Shown in pieces: positions 25,632 through 34,571 of a DNA stretch of 45,067 nt. This DNA is from Bryobacterales bacterium. Lineage in GTDB: Bacteria; Acidobacteriota; Terriglobia; Bryobacterales; Bryobacteraceae. Below the pieces are notes generated by a model. That model was not told the origin of the DNA. It searched no databases and was given only the letters and a program-made list of their open reading frames with translations. The position numbers and the translations under genes are program-made. Location: contig JAIXKK010000131.1 in the NCBI GenBank assembly GCA_026954325.1, forward strand, positions 1 through 45,067, read 5' to 3'. Every line of letters begins with the position of its first letter. Within the stretch, counting starts at the first letter, position 1.

Positions 25632-26705
25632 ATGCCTGCCTTTCGAGTCGAGACTCCGTTGCAGCCCTACGACGCCATTGTGGAGCGTGGGATTCTCTCG
25701 CGCGCCGGCGAGTATATTCCCAAAAAATCGGGTTCGCTGTTCATCGTGACGACGCGCGACGTGTGGGAACCGCACGGCGGCAAACTCGAAAAAGCGCTTG
25801 GGCAGCGGCTGCGGCGGGTATTGTTTTTCCCCGGCGGGGAGGATCATAAACGGATCGCCGAGGTGGAGTCGCTGGCCGAACAGATGGTGGAGGGAGGGGC
25901 GGACCGGTCGAGCGTGGTGGTGGCGTTCGGGGGGGGCATCGTGACCGACGTGGGTGGATTCCTGGCCGCCGCATTCATGCGCGGGATCCCCGTGTTGCAG
26001 GTTCCCACGACGCTGGTGGCGCAGGTGGACGCCGCCGTCGGCGGCAAGACCGGGGTAAACCTGGTGAGGGGAAAGAACCTGTTGGGCGCTTTTCATCAGC
26101 CGCTGGCGGTGTTGATTGATCCCGAGGCGCTGGCTACGCTTCCCGAGCGGGAGTACCGTGCCGGGTTGTACGAAGTGATCAAGTGCGGCGTGATCCGCAG
26201 CCGGAGGTTGTTCGATTTGATGATGGACCGGCAGAAGGATGTGTTCGCGCTGGTCCCCGAAGTGGTGGACGAACTCATCAGCGAAAGCGTGAGCATCAAG
26301 GCGGAAGTGGTTTCGGTGGATGAGAAGGAAGGCGACCTGCGGCGGATTCTGAACTTCGGCCACACCATCGGCCACGCGCTTGAAGCGGAAACGGCCTATT
26401 CGCGGTTCCTGCACGGGGAGGCGGTGGCCTTCGGGATGAATGCGGCCACGCATCTGGCGCGGATTCAAGGACTGCTTTCGGAGGCGGACAGCACGCGCGT
26501 GCTCGAGTGCGTGCGCCGGTACGGGCCTATTCCGCCGCTGGACGGGATTACCGCTTCGAGCCTGGTGGCGCGGCTGGGGGCCGACAAGAAGACCATTCAG
26601 GGCAAGGTGCATTTCGTGCTGCCGGATTCCATTGGGACGGTGAAGATCCTCTCCGGAATTCCCGAGGCGCGAGTGCTCGAGGCAACCGAGGCGGCGCTCG
26701 CATGA
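25632..26705 (+). CDS. aroB: 3-dehydroquinate synthase
   Basis: The 357-residue enzyme of the shikimate pathway converts DAHP to 3-dehydroquinate with NAD+ and a divalent metal, in the cytoplasm. The motifs are PGGEDHK (67-73), GGGIVTDVGGFLAA (100-113), VDAAVGGKTGVN (132-143) and FGHTIGHALE. The ATG at 25632 fits the family start; a GTG 6 nt upstream is possible. It overlaps menG by 4 nt (ATGA), so the two are coupled, and it diverges from nadB. Confidence 0.95.
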   Translation: MPAFRVETPLQPYDAIVERGILSRAGEYIPKKSGSLFIVTTRDVWEPHGGKLEKALGQRLRRVLFFPGGEDHKRIAEVESLAEQMVEGGADRSSVVVAFGGGIVTDVGGFLAAAFMRGIPVLQVPTTLVAQVDAAVGGKTGVNLVRGKNLLGAFHQPLAVLIDPEALATLPEREYRAGLYEVIKCGVIRSRRLFDLMMDRQKDVFALVPEVVDELISESVSIKAEVVSVDEKEGDLRRILNFGHTIGHALEAETAYSRFLHGEAVAFGMNAATHLARIQGLLSEADSTRVLECVRRYGPIPPLDGITASSLVARLGADKKTIQGKVHFVLPDSIGTVKILSGIPEARVLEATEAALA

Positions 26706-27439
26706 GTCCGTTGGGGACCACTCCCGCGGGGGTTCAGGGCGAGGAGCAGACTGCCCGGTGGGTGCGGGAGATGTTTTCCGGCGTGGCGGGCCGCTACGAC
26801 CTGCTGAACCACGTGCTCTCGTTCCACATCGACAAGTATTGGCGCCGGCGCACGGTGCGGCGAGTGAAGGGAATTCTGGCGCGGGGCAATTCCCGGGTGA
26901 TGGACCTGTGCTGTGGAACGGGCGACCTGCTGGTGGAACTCGAGAGAGCGGCGGGGAGGACACTCATCGGAAGCGACTTCTGCCATCCGATGCTGACGGC
27001 CGCACGGGATAAGATTGCGGCCAAGCGGCTCCGGTCAGTGGTGTTTGAAGGCGACGCGCTCCGCCTGCCTTTGCGGGACGGCTCGCTCGATCTGCTTACC
27101 GCCGCGTTCGGGGTGCGCAATTTCGCCAATTACAGGAAAGGCTTCGAGGAGATGCGGCGCGTGCTGAAGCCCGGCGGCGTGGCGGCGATTCTCGAGTTTT
27201 CCCAGCCGACGAACAGGGCGTTTGCGGCACTGTACGGATTCTATTCGAGGAAGGTGCTGCCCGGGATCGGCGGCTGGATTTCCGGGTCGAGAAAGGCCTA
27301 TTCGTACCTGCCGGATTCGGTGCGCAAGTTCCCCAATGCCGAGGAGTTGGCTCTGATTCTGAAGGAGTGCGGATTCCGGGAGGTGGAATTCGAACGGATG
27401 ACGTTCGGGACGGTCGCGCTTCACCTGGCGAAGGCGTGA
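26702..27439 (+). CDS. menG: Demethylmenaquinone/ubiquinone methyltransferase
   Basis: The 245-residue class I SAM methyltransferase of the UbiE/MenG family has the signatures YDLLNHVLS (32-40) and the SAM-binding VMDLCCGTGD (66-75), followed by AFGVRNFANY and RVLKPGG. It C-methylates demethylmenaquinone to menaquinone, or the ubiquinone precursor; menaquinone is expected in Acidobacteriota. The ATG overlaps the aroB stop (ATGA). Being coupled to aroB links chorismate supply to quinone synthesis. The next gene starts 141 nt later. Confidence 0.9.
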   Translation: MSPLGTTPAGVQGEEQTARWVREMFSGVAGRYDLLNHVLSFHIDKYWRRRTVRRVKGILARGNSRVMDLCCGTGDLLVELERAAGRTLIGSDFCHPMLTAARDKIAAKRLRSVVFEGDALRLPLRDGSLDLLTAAFGVRNFANYRKGFEEMRRVLKPGGVAAILEFSQPTNRAFAALYGFYSRKVLPGIGGWISGSRKAYSYLPDSVRKFPNAEELALILKECGFREVEFERMTFGTVALHLAKA

Positions 27440-27580
27440 TGGAAGGCATTCCGAACTTTGGTTCTGGACCGAGTGCTCCACGCATCGGGCTCCGGCGGCA
27501 TCCAACCGGAGGTACCAGCGGCTCATTGTCTCCCGCATGAGGTTGCCGCAAGCTGGAATCGCCAACAGGAGATGTCCGTC

Positions 27581-28777
27581 ATGAACGCACTTACCGGTGT
27601 CATTTTTACCGCCGACCGGGCGCTTCGCAGCGATCTGGAGAACGTGCTCGGGGCGATTCCCGCTTTCCGGCTGATTCCACACGAAGGAGAGCGGTATCCC
27701 CAGGTTTCCGAGTTGCGCGCTCTTTTCCGAAGCGCGCCGGAGGTTGTATTTGTCGATGTGGCTGATCTGGCCTCGGCTCTCGATGTCGCCTCGTTTGCCG
27801 CCAAGGAACTTCCGGCGGCCCAACTGGTGGCGATCGGACGGTGTTTCGAGTCGCAAACGGTGCTTGCGATGATGCGTTCGGGCGCGCGTGAGTGTCTGCC
27901 GTTTCCCTTTCGCCCCGAGGAAATCCGCGAAGCCCTATCCCGCCTGCAACGCGCTCTGGGGCAAACGCCGGTGGCCGCCGCGCCGGCGGCCGGCGTCTTC
28001 AGTTTCCTGCCGGCCAAACCCGGTTCCGGGGCGTCCACTATCTGTTTGAATACCGCGGTGGCGTTGTCGCGCCTACCTGGCTCCAAAGTGGCGCTGCTCG
28101 ATTTCGACCTCTTCGCGGGCACGCAGGACTTTCTGCTGAATCTGGACGCGGGGTTTTCGGTTCGCGATGCCGCCGAGCACGCCGGGCAGATTGGCGATAC
28201 CATCTGGACTCGGATGATTACCAAGGCCGGCGCGCTGGATGTGCTGCGGGCCGGACGGCCGGATCCGGACCGGCTTCCGGCGCCCTGGCGCCTGCAATCC
28301 CTGGTCCGCCATGCTCGTAACGAATACACGGCGGTCTGCATTGATCTGCCTGGAGCGGCGGATCCTGTTTCCGCCGAAACGCTGCGCAATTCGAACCGCA
28401 TCTTCCTGGTGACGACGCCGGAGACCGCGTCGCTCCACATGGCGGAGCGCGCGATCGCGCTGCTCAAGGAGATGCGCCTCGAGGAAAGGCTCGGCCTGAT
28501 CCTGAACCGCATCGAGTCCATGTCGCCGAAGAATCGATTCCAAATCGAAGAACTGCTGGGAATGGAAGTGACGGCCGCCGTGCCGAACTCCTACGATGTC
28601 TTGCAGCGGGCGCTGAATCTGGGCCAGGCGGCCATCAAAGACGGGCCGCTCGGCAAACGTTTTCTGGAGTTTGCGGAATCACTCCAGTCCGGATATAAGC
28701 CGGCGGCGAGAAAGACGGGGTTGCTGCAATATTTCGACAAGATGTTGGGGAAGGCTCCGGTTCACCGGCAATCCTGA
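27581..28777 (+). CDS. CpaE-like ParA/MinD-family pilus assembly ATPase
   Basis: The 398-residue protein has a receiver-like N-terminal domain (residues 1-125, FVDV and ARECLPFPF) without clear phosphorylation residues, then a ParA/MinD ATPase with a deviant Walker A AKPGSGAST (145-153), LLDFDLFAGTQD and a CIDLPG box. This two-domain layout is that of CpaE/TadZ, which places Flp/Tad pilus machinery at the cell pole. The Walker A lysine is replaced by Ala, as is common in TadZ. The ATG at 27581 follows AGGAG by 9 nt. No other tad/cpa gene is nearby. Its 3' end overlaps the convergent gene by 16 nt. Confidence 0.8.
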   Translation: MNALTGVIFTADRALRSDLENVLGAIPAFRLIPHEGERYPQVSELRALFRSAPEVVFVDVADLASALDVASFAAKELPAAQLVAIGRCFESQTVLAMMRSGARECLPFPFRPEEIREALSRLQRALGQTPVAAAPAAGVFSFLPAKPGSGASTICLNTAVALSRLPGSKVALLDFDLFAGTQDFLLNLDAGFSVRDAAEHAGQIGDTIWTRMITKAGALDVLRAGRPDPDRLPAPWRLQSLVRHARNEYTAVCIDLPGAADPVSAETLRNSNRIFLVTTPETASLHMAERAIALLKEMRLEERLGLILNRIESMSPKNRFQIEELLGMEVTAAVPNSYDVLQRALNLGQAAIKDGPLGKRFLEFAESLQSGYKPAARKTGLLQYFDKMLGKAPVHRQS

Positions 28778-29892
28778 GCCGGTTCGAGGAGCCAGCGCCG
28801 GCCGTTGAGCAATGTCTTGCCGTCCTGGTCCGCGAGAGTAATGCGGCCTTCCGGGCCGTTGGCGAAGACCAGCACCAGCATCACCTGATCGAGATTCGGC
28901 ACAAGTTTCCATTTACCCGCGTTGGCGCTATCCCGGCCCATACCGGCGCTTGCACCCGGCACGTCGATGGAGGCGCTGAAGTCTCCCTGGGAATGAAAGC
29001 TGCCATCCGCGCAGAGGCTCATTTGCTTGTGTTCGGCGTAGCCGCCGGAGGAGGCCCCGCTCGAATACCGGCTGAAGTAGTGGAGTTTCCTGCCCTTCAG
29101 ACGGTTGGTCCAGAAGTCCATTGCGGGGGTGGCGCCGACCTTCTGAAACTGGACGGTTTTCGCAACGGCATCAGCGAGTGATGTGTATTCCCGTAGTGTG
29201 CCCTCGCTGCCCGCGGCAAGGATCATGGCTCCGCCGCCGTGGGGCGATTGAAGCACGACGAGCCTTGCTTTTCCCGGACGTCCTTCGATCTGGCCTGTCA
29301 AATCGAGCACCATGGTGGACTGGGTGAGCATGGTGGCCTGGCCGGCGGGCATTAGCTGGAGATCCTCTCCGTAGGTGATTCCCTCCGCGGAAAGCTTCTT
29401 CATTTCTTGAATGCTTCCGGCCGTATGGCGCGTGACGAGAATCCGGGCTTCCGTTCGGGGGGAGATCAACTGATACCAGATTTTGTCGGGAACGGCAGCG
29501 AAGCCATCGGGCGCGTGGAAACGGAAGCCGAGGCTCGGGTCATTGACATCCCGCAACCCCTGCTGACGGGTGAAGGATAGCTCGCTGCCGCCGGCGGAAA
29601 ACTGAAGTTGTTCGCCATTGGCCTGGGCCGTAAACCGCAGCGATTCGTTACCGCCTTCGAGAATGCCGCTCATCCGATTGCCCTCCACCGTGGCGGTTAA
29701 ACGGGCGGAGTTTCCGTTCGGCAGGACAAGGGATCCTCTCACGGCGCCAGTTCCCGCAGGCCGGAGATCGAGAATGGACTGGCCAGCCTGGACATTGGCG
29801 AAGTAGCGGCCGAAAAAGGTTTCCGCGCAGAAGGCTGCCGGAGACAGCAGCGCGAACAGCAACGTGCCAGCGAGGATGTGCAGCCGCGTCAT
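28762..29892 (-). CDS. Exported protein of unknown function, 376 aa
   Basis: From the ATG at 29892 the protein starts with a signal peptide (MTRLHILAGTLLFALLSPAAFCA); an ATG or other start 18 nt upstream is less likely. The first ~110 residues look like a beta-sandwich (FFGRYFANVQ, GTGAVRGSLVLPNG, RMSGILEGG), the centre resembles a PsbP/DUF-like domain (SLGFRFHAPDGF), and the end has WLLEPAQDC. I do not recognise the family. It overlaps the CpaE-like gene by 16 nt in convergent orientation and lies downstream of the TPR genes but is separated from them by 74 nt. Confidence 0.55.
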   Translation of the reverse strand: MTRLHILAGTLLFALLSPAAFCAETFFGRYFANVQAGQSILDLRPAGTGAVRGSLVLPNGNSARLTATVEGNRMSGILEGGNESLRFTAQANGEQLQFSAGGSELSFTRQQGLRDVNDPSLGFRFHAPDGFAAVPDKIWYQLISPRTEARILVTRHTAGSIQEMKKLSAEGITYGEDLQLMPAGQATMLTQSTMVLDLTGQIEGRPGKARLVVLQSPHGGGAMILAAGSEGTLREYTSLADAVAKTVQFQKVGATPAMDFWTNRLKGRKLHYFSRYSSGASSGGYAEHKQMSLCADGSFHSQGDFSASIDVPGASAGMGRDSANAGKWKLVPNLDQVMLVLVFANGPEGRITLADQDGKTLLNGRRWLLEPAQDCR

Positions 29893-29966
29893 GTGGATAG
29901 TATAGGGCACATAAAGCGACAGGTGGCCGGCGTCAGGTGACGCGGGCGGGGCACATCGGCGCCGGC

Positions 29967-31616
29967 CTAATTGTGGACGGGCTCGAAGTAGCCCTGCGCC
30001 AATTCCGGCTTGGCATCGAGCGCCTGCTTCCAGTAGGTGCGGGCTTCTTCCTGCTGTCCCTTCGATTTCAAGGCGTGACCCAGATTGAGCAGCGCTTCGG
30101 CGAAGTTCGGACGCTCGGTGAGGGCTTCCTTGTAAAGGCGGATGGCGTCCTCGACTTGGCCGGACTTCTGGAGCAGCAGGCCGGTGTTGTAGAAGAGTTC
30201 CGGACTGCGCTCGCCTTGATCGATGAGGCGGGCCTGATAGTCGAGAGCCTGTTCGAAATCGTTGCGTTCGATGGCGAGAGCGGCAAGGCCGCGCAGGGCA
30301 TCGACGGATTCGGCATTTGATTCCAGGGCCTGCTCATAGGAGCGGCGGGCCGAATCGCGATCACCGATCTTCCAGTAGGACAAGCCGAGGTTGACCAGGG
30401 CTTCAGGCCAGTTGTTCTTCTTGCGCAGGCAGGCGTCGAAGGCTTCGGCGCCGCCATGATAATCGCCGCGGGTGAGGCGCAGGTATCCGAGGCGGAACCA
30501 GGCGTCTTCCCAATCGGAGTTTTTCACCAGCAGCCGGGTGTAGAGTTTCTCCGCCTCTTCCTTTTGCCCCTGCTGTTCGAGCACGGAGCCGAGGTTATAG
30601 AGGATTTCGGGAATGTCCGGCGCCAGTTGCAGGGCGCGGTCATAAGCTTCCTTGGCGCCCTTGAGGTCCCCGAGTTCCTGGCGCACGATGCCGAGGTTGA
30701 CGAAGGCCTGTTTGGCGTCGGGGCGCACCCGGACGGCTTCGGAGTAAGCCTGGGCGGCCTGATCCAAGCGGCCCAGTTTCTGATAGGCGACGCCGAGATT
30801 GAACCAGCGTTCAAAATGGTTCGGAGTGAATTCCACCAGTTTGGCGCAGCAGCGCGCGGCGGCTTCGTAGTCATTCGAGGAGAAGGCGCAGGTGGCGAGC
30901 CCCTCGAGCGCGGCCTGGGAGAAGGGGCGGATGGTGAGCAGACGCTCCGAGTATTCGCGGATCATCTTTTCATCCTTGCGCGCCATGCCGATGGTGATGA
31001 GGTTGACCAGCGACTCCTCGGAACCGGGATTTTTCTCGAGGATGGAGCGGTAGAGTTCAGCGGCTTCGTCAAAGCGCCAAAGGTACTGGACGGCGACGGC
31101 CTTGCCGAAGCGCGCCGTTTCGTGATCGGCATCGCGGGCAAGACAGCGTTCGAAGGCGTCCAAGGCCTGCTCGGCCTTTTCGCTGTGGAGGCGGCAGATG
31201 CCCAGCCCCAGCCACGCCTCGAGCCGCTGCGGATCGGCGTCGAGGGCCTTCTCGAACTGGCCGGCGGCGTGCTCCCAGCGCCCCAGTTTCTCGAGGCAGA
31301 CCGCGAGATTGAAGTTCCCATTGGGATGCCTGGAGTCGTGGGCGAGCAGCCGTGTATAGCTCTGTACGGCGTCTTCGTAGAGTTCCAGTTCATACTGCAG
31401 GTGGCCGCGCGCGGAATGCACTTCAGGAGAGTCGGCGCCGTTATTCACGGCGTTATCCAATTCCTTCAGCGCCTCTTTCGCCTTGCCCTCGAGGTGCAGC
31501 GAAACAGCTTTGGCCAGCGCCTTGGCATGCGCATTGGACATGTGGGAAGGTTCGGCGATTACGCCCATGGTTACCGGCTTGGCCGGCTCTCTCTCCACGC
31601 GCTTTTTCTGGTTCAT
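29967..31616 (-). CDS. TPR-repeat protein, 549 aa
   Basis: The cytoplasmic protein is almost wholly made of about 14 tetratricopeptide repeats (motifs such as AWLGLGICRLHSEKAEQALDA, YQKLGRLDQAAQAYSEA and LYNLGSVLEQQGQKEEAEKLY), after a short basic start. TPR arrays bind partner proteins. The ATG overlaps the TGA of the zinc-ribbon/jelly-roll gene (ATGA), so the pair is translated together. I infer a scaffold for that membrane protein. No signal peptide. Confidence 0.85.
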   Translation of the reverse strand: MNQKKRVEREPAKPVTMGVIAEPSHMSNAHAKALAKAVSLHLEGKAKEALKELDNAVNNGADSPEVHSARGHLQYELELYEDAVQSYTRLLAHDSRHPNGNFNLAVCLEKLGRWEHAAGQFEKALDADPQRLEAWLGLGICRLHSEKAEQALDAFERCLARDADHETARFGKAVAVQYLWRFDEAAELYRSILEKNPGSEESLVNLITIGMARKDEKMIREYSERLLTIRPFSQAALEGLATCAFSSNDYEAAARCCAKLVEFTPNHFERWFNLGVAYQKLGRLDQAAQAYSEAVRVRPDAKQAFVNLGIVRQELGDLKGAKEAYDRALQLAPDIPEILYNLGSVLEQQGQKEEAEKLYTRLLVKNSDWEDAWFRLGYLRLTRGDYHGGAEAFDACLRKKNNWPEALVNLGLSYWKIGDRDSARRSYEQALESNAESVDALRGLAALAIERNDFEQALDYQARLIDQGERSPELFYNTGLLLQKSGQVEDAIRLYKEALTERPNFAEALLNLGHALKSKGQQEEARTYWKQALDAKPELAQGYFEPVHN

Positions 31617-34420
31617 TGCTTCAGACTCCCATCCTTTGCAGGCAAACTATACGGGGCCAGGAAGGCGCACAGCCGGCCGAGGAAATCATATTGGTGTGAA
31701 ACCTCGACCCACCGCAGACGCGCCTGCTCCCCTTTTGCACTGAAGAATCCAATTCCACCTGTTTTTATTCGGTCGTCACTCCAATAATCGACCACTTGGC
31801 CCTGGACCAATAGGGTGAAACCGTTACCACGCACATCCATGCGTACCCGGTAGAGCGTATCGGCGTGAATCTGCAACGGCAGAGGCCGCCGGTAGTAGGA
31901 GGATTGCTTGCCGTTGACCACCGCATAGCGCTCGATGATGGCCTGCGGCAGCGGCCCGGCGGTTGTCAGCGTAATCTTTGTGGCGTAGTAGTTTTCCGTA
32001 TCCGCGGCGCGATAGACCCAGCCGAGGCTCTTCTTCTCGATTTGGCCCAGGAAGTCCATCCGGTAATCGGACAAATTCAAGGAAGGTTTATAGAGCGCCA
32101 GGGGTCCCGTGACAAGAAATCCCGCCGGATCATAGGACCACTGTTTCGACCAGTCGCCGTGTCCTTCCCATTCTCCGAGCCCCGACCGGAAATCGTCGCT
32201 CAAAGAGATGGCCGCGCGGCGCAGGATGCTTTGTTTCAGGCCCTCGAGCCCTCCGCTGAGCGGCCCGGCGGCGGCCGGTGTCACCACCGTTTCCGGAGCG
32301 TGCGCGATTGCGGGGGACGGCTCGGCAGCTTTCCGGCCGTGGGATCGCGCATGGCTCGAGGCCGGCGGCGCGGCCTCGGCGGCAGTCCCGGGTTCGGTCC
32401 GCGGGACGGCGGAGGCGACAGGGGCCGTTTCCTGGCTATTGGTGAGCGAATACACCGTGAGGAGAAGAAGCACTGGGACGGACATAACAAACCATTTCAG
32501 ATCGGGTCTCGAAATTGGAAGAGCAAACGCAGGGATGCGCATCCAGGGTTTGCGGCGTTCGCTCAATCCCACATTGATGGCGCGAACGGCGTCCCGAACG
32601 TCACAATCCTCCGCAATTCCGGCCTGGATGCGCGGCATGATCCGCGCCGGATCCGGCCACAAAGGCGCGAGGTCCTGGCTGGCGAGAACGCTCTTGGGAT
32701 GGGCCGCCGGGGTGTGGCTGGGTATCGGGAGCGCCTGCCGGGAGAGAGCCGGCCGAGGCTCTCCCGCGAAACGGGAAGCAGGCAGGATCGCCCGCGGGGC
32801 CGGCGTTTCGGCGGGAGTTCCCGCCTGGCACCGGATGAATCCAGGAACGGAGTCCCTTTCAAGGAGAGCCACGCGAGCCATCGAATGGCTGGCAGGCAGG
32901 GCTGGAGAGGGATGAAAGAGCGCGCCCCGTGGGAATTCCGGCCTCACGACGTGATCCCCGACGCCCGACGCGGCCGGGGCTACCCGGCGGCCGGCGCCGG
33001 ACGCGATTCCCGCAACGGGTTCGCCGGCCAGCCTCTCGGGCAACTCAGAGAAGAGCAGCGAAGGAGTTCGCAGCAGGCCGGACAGCCTCGGCTTCTCGAA
33101 CGGCGTGGCCAGATCCAAGGCGGACAAGGCATCCGTGGTTGTCAGTGGAGGCGCGAGCCGGTCAGCACCGGCCACAGCCGCCGGGACGGCTTCGACGGCT
33201 TCGCCCTCCGGCGCCCGGAAGGAAACGGTGGGGACGTTCCGGAGCCGGGGCAAAGCCTGCATTTCGCTGATGGGGGCTGGAATGAAAGAAAAGGTGGCTA
33301 CGCCACGGCAGGCGCGGCACTCGATCGGCCCGGCGGGATACGGCAAGGCCGCGAGACCGGGCTTCCACTCGGATCCGGTTGCCCCGGCAATCAATGTTTC
33401 CGGAACGCCGCCGTGCGCAACGCAGGCGGCAAGCGCCGGCAGGTCGCCAAGACGGGGCAGCGGGAAGAACATTTCTCTCGAGCGTACCCGCCGCATATTG
33501 CGTTTGCGCTCCACGGCGTCCGGCTTGCCCAAGAGAAGCAGTTTCGAAACCATGGGGGCAGGCGCGGGGTTTTCTTCGAAAGCGAGGACCTCTTCCACGC
33601 CCATGGCGGAATGTTCGACAGGTTCAAGCAGGCCGCGCGGGAAGGCTTTAGAGATGGAGCCCGAAAATCCGGGAGCGGATTGCTCGGGAAGAACAGGCGT
33701 GGCAGGCTCGATGATCTGCACTTCGACGACGGGTTCCGCCTCCATGGCTCCCTTCGGAAACGCGAGCAGGGGTTCAAAGCCGAGCATGGGAAGCGCCGGA
33801 GGAAGGGATGCAAACACGGGGCCGGAGCTAGAATCCCGAAGCGGCGTCTGGAAGACAGCGGGATGTTCCCAATTCCAGGCGTGCTCTCCGCCTTCATCGA
33901 GACGGGCGGCATCCCGCCGGGAACTCCAGCCAGGCAGTTCCGGCCGCTGTTCCGCCACAAGCGCATCGAACACCGCCGCCGGGCGCGGGGAGGCGACAGG
34001 GCCGGGTTGCGCGATGGGAATTTCCACGGCCCCGGCTGTTGGTGGAAACGCCTCGAGACGCAGATGGAGTTCCGGCAGAAACGGCTCTACCATTTGCCTC
34101 AAGGGTCCGACGGCCAGTTGCCGGAAGCCCCGCAGGGACTTGGTGAGGGGGCCGTAGGGAAGAAACCCTTTCATCTCCTCCTGCGGGAGCGGCACACCGC
34201 CCGGCGGAGCGGATTTGCCGTTCTTCCCGTTCTTGCCGTTCTTCGTCTCAGTGCCTGTTCCGGTAAGGGTTTCAAAGCGTTTCTGCGCGTCCATGAGACG
34301 CGAAAGGGCCATCTTTTCGTGTTCCTGGTGGAAGAGACGGCGATGCATGTCCGAACAGAACTCACTGTCGGCGAGCTTGCGTAGCAGCGCCAGCCGTTTC
34401 CCGCAGTAAAGGCACTTCAT
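31613..34420 (-). CDS. 935-aa zinc-ribbon / transmembrane / jelly-roll protein
   Basis: The N-terminus is a C4-like zinc ribbon (Cys3, Cys6, Cys22, plus His26, in CLYCGKR...FCSDMH). After a KNGKNGKNGK spacer comes a ~550-residue Pro/Ala-rich low-complexity region (residues 80-635), a single membrane helix at 643-660 (FVMSVPVLLLLTVYS), and a C-terminal LamG/DUF1080-like jelly-roll (~740-910, WEGHGDWSKQWSYD, GIGFFSAKGE). No signal peptide, so the zinc ribbon faces the cytoplasm and the jelly-roll the periplasm. I infer an envelope sensor or scaffold that couples to the TPR protein; the overall family is unknown to me. The stop overlaps the TPR gene start by 4 nt. Confidence 0.7.
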   Translation of the reverse strand: MKCLYCGKRLALLRKLADSEFCSDMHRRLFHQEHEKMALSRLMDAQKRFETLTGTGTETKNGKNGKNGKSAPPGGVPLPQEEMKGFLPYGPLTKSLRGFRQLAVGPLRQMVEPFLPELHLRLEAFPPTAGAVEIPIAQPGPVASPRPAAVFDALVAEQRPELPGWSSRRDAARLDEGGEHAWNWEHPAVFQTPLRDSSSGPVFASLPPALPMLGFEPLLAFPKGAMEAEPVVEVQIIEPATPVLPEQSAPGFSGSISKAFPRGLLEPVEHSAMGVEEVLAFEENPAPAPMVSKLLLLGKPDAVERKRNMRRVRSREMFFPLPRLGDLPALAACVAHGGVPETLIAGATGSEWKPGLAALPYPAGPIECRACRGVATFSFIPAPISEMQALPRLRNVPTVSFRAPEGEAVEAVPAAVAGADRLAPPLTTTDALSALDLATPFEKPRLSGLLRTPSLLFSELPERLAGEPVAGIASGAGRRVAPAASGVGDHVVRPEFPRGALFHPSPALPASHSMARVALLERDSVPGFIRCQAGTPAETPAPRAILPASRFAGEPRPALSRQALPIPSHTPAAHPKSVLASQDLAPLWPDPARIMPRIQAGIAEDCDVRDAVRAINVGLSERRKPWMRIPAFALPISRPDLKWFVMSVPVLLLLTVYSLTNSQETAPVASAVPRTEPGTAAEAAPPASSHARSHGRKAAEPSPAIAHAPETVVTPAAAGPLSGGLEGLKQSILRRAAISLSDDFRSGLGEWEGHGDWSKQWSYDPAGFLVTGPLALYKPSLNLSDYRMDFLGQIEKKSLGWVYRAADTENYYATKITLTTAGPLPQAIIERYAVVNGKQSSYYRRPLPLQIHADTLYRVRMDVRGNGFTLLVQGQVVDYWSDDRIKTGGIGFFSAKGEQARLRWVEVSHQYDFLGRLCAFLAPYSLPAKDGSLKQ

Positions 34421-34571
34421 GCGTCCATGCTCCTAGCTCAGTCCCATGGTAGGGAAGGGAGGATGGGAATACTACGCGGCAAAGGCCCTAGGGAGGGCGG
34501 GAATTATGCGGATGGGGCGGGAAATTCCGAGGGTGGGCAACGCGAACACCTTAGCGTGCCGCCAGTCTCCT

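Noticed and set aside
31865..34384. 839-codon plus-strand frame opposite the zinc-ribbon/jelly-roll gene
   Set aside because: Arg/Gly-rich shadow sequence; the minus frame has a zinc ribbon, membrane helix and jelly-roll.
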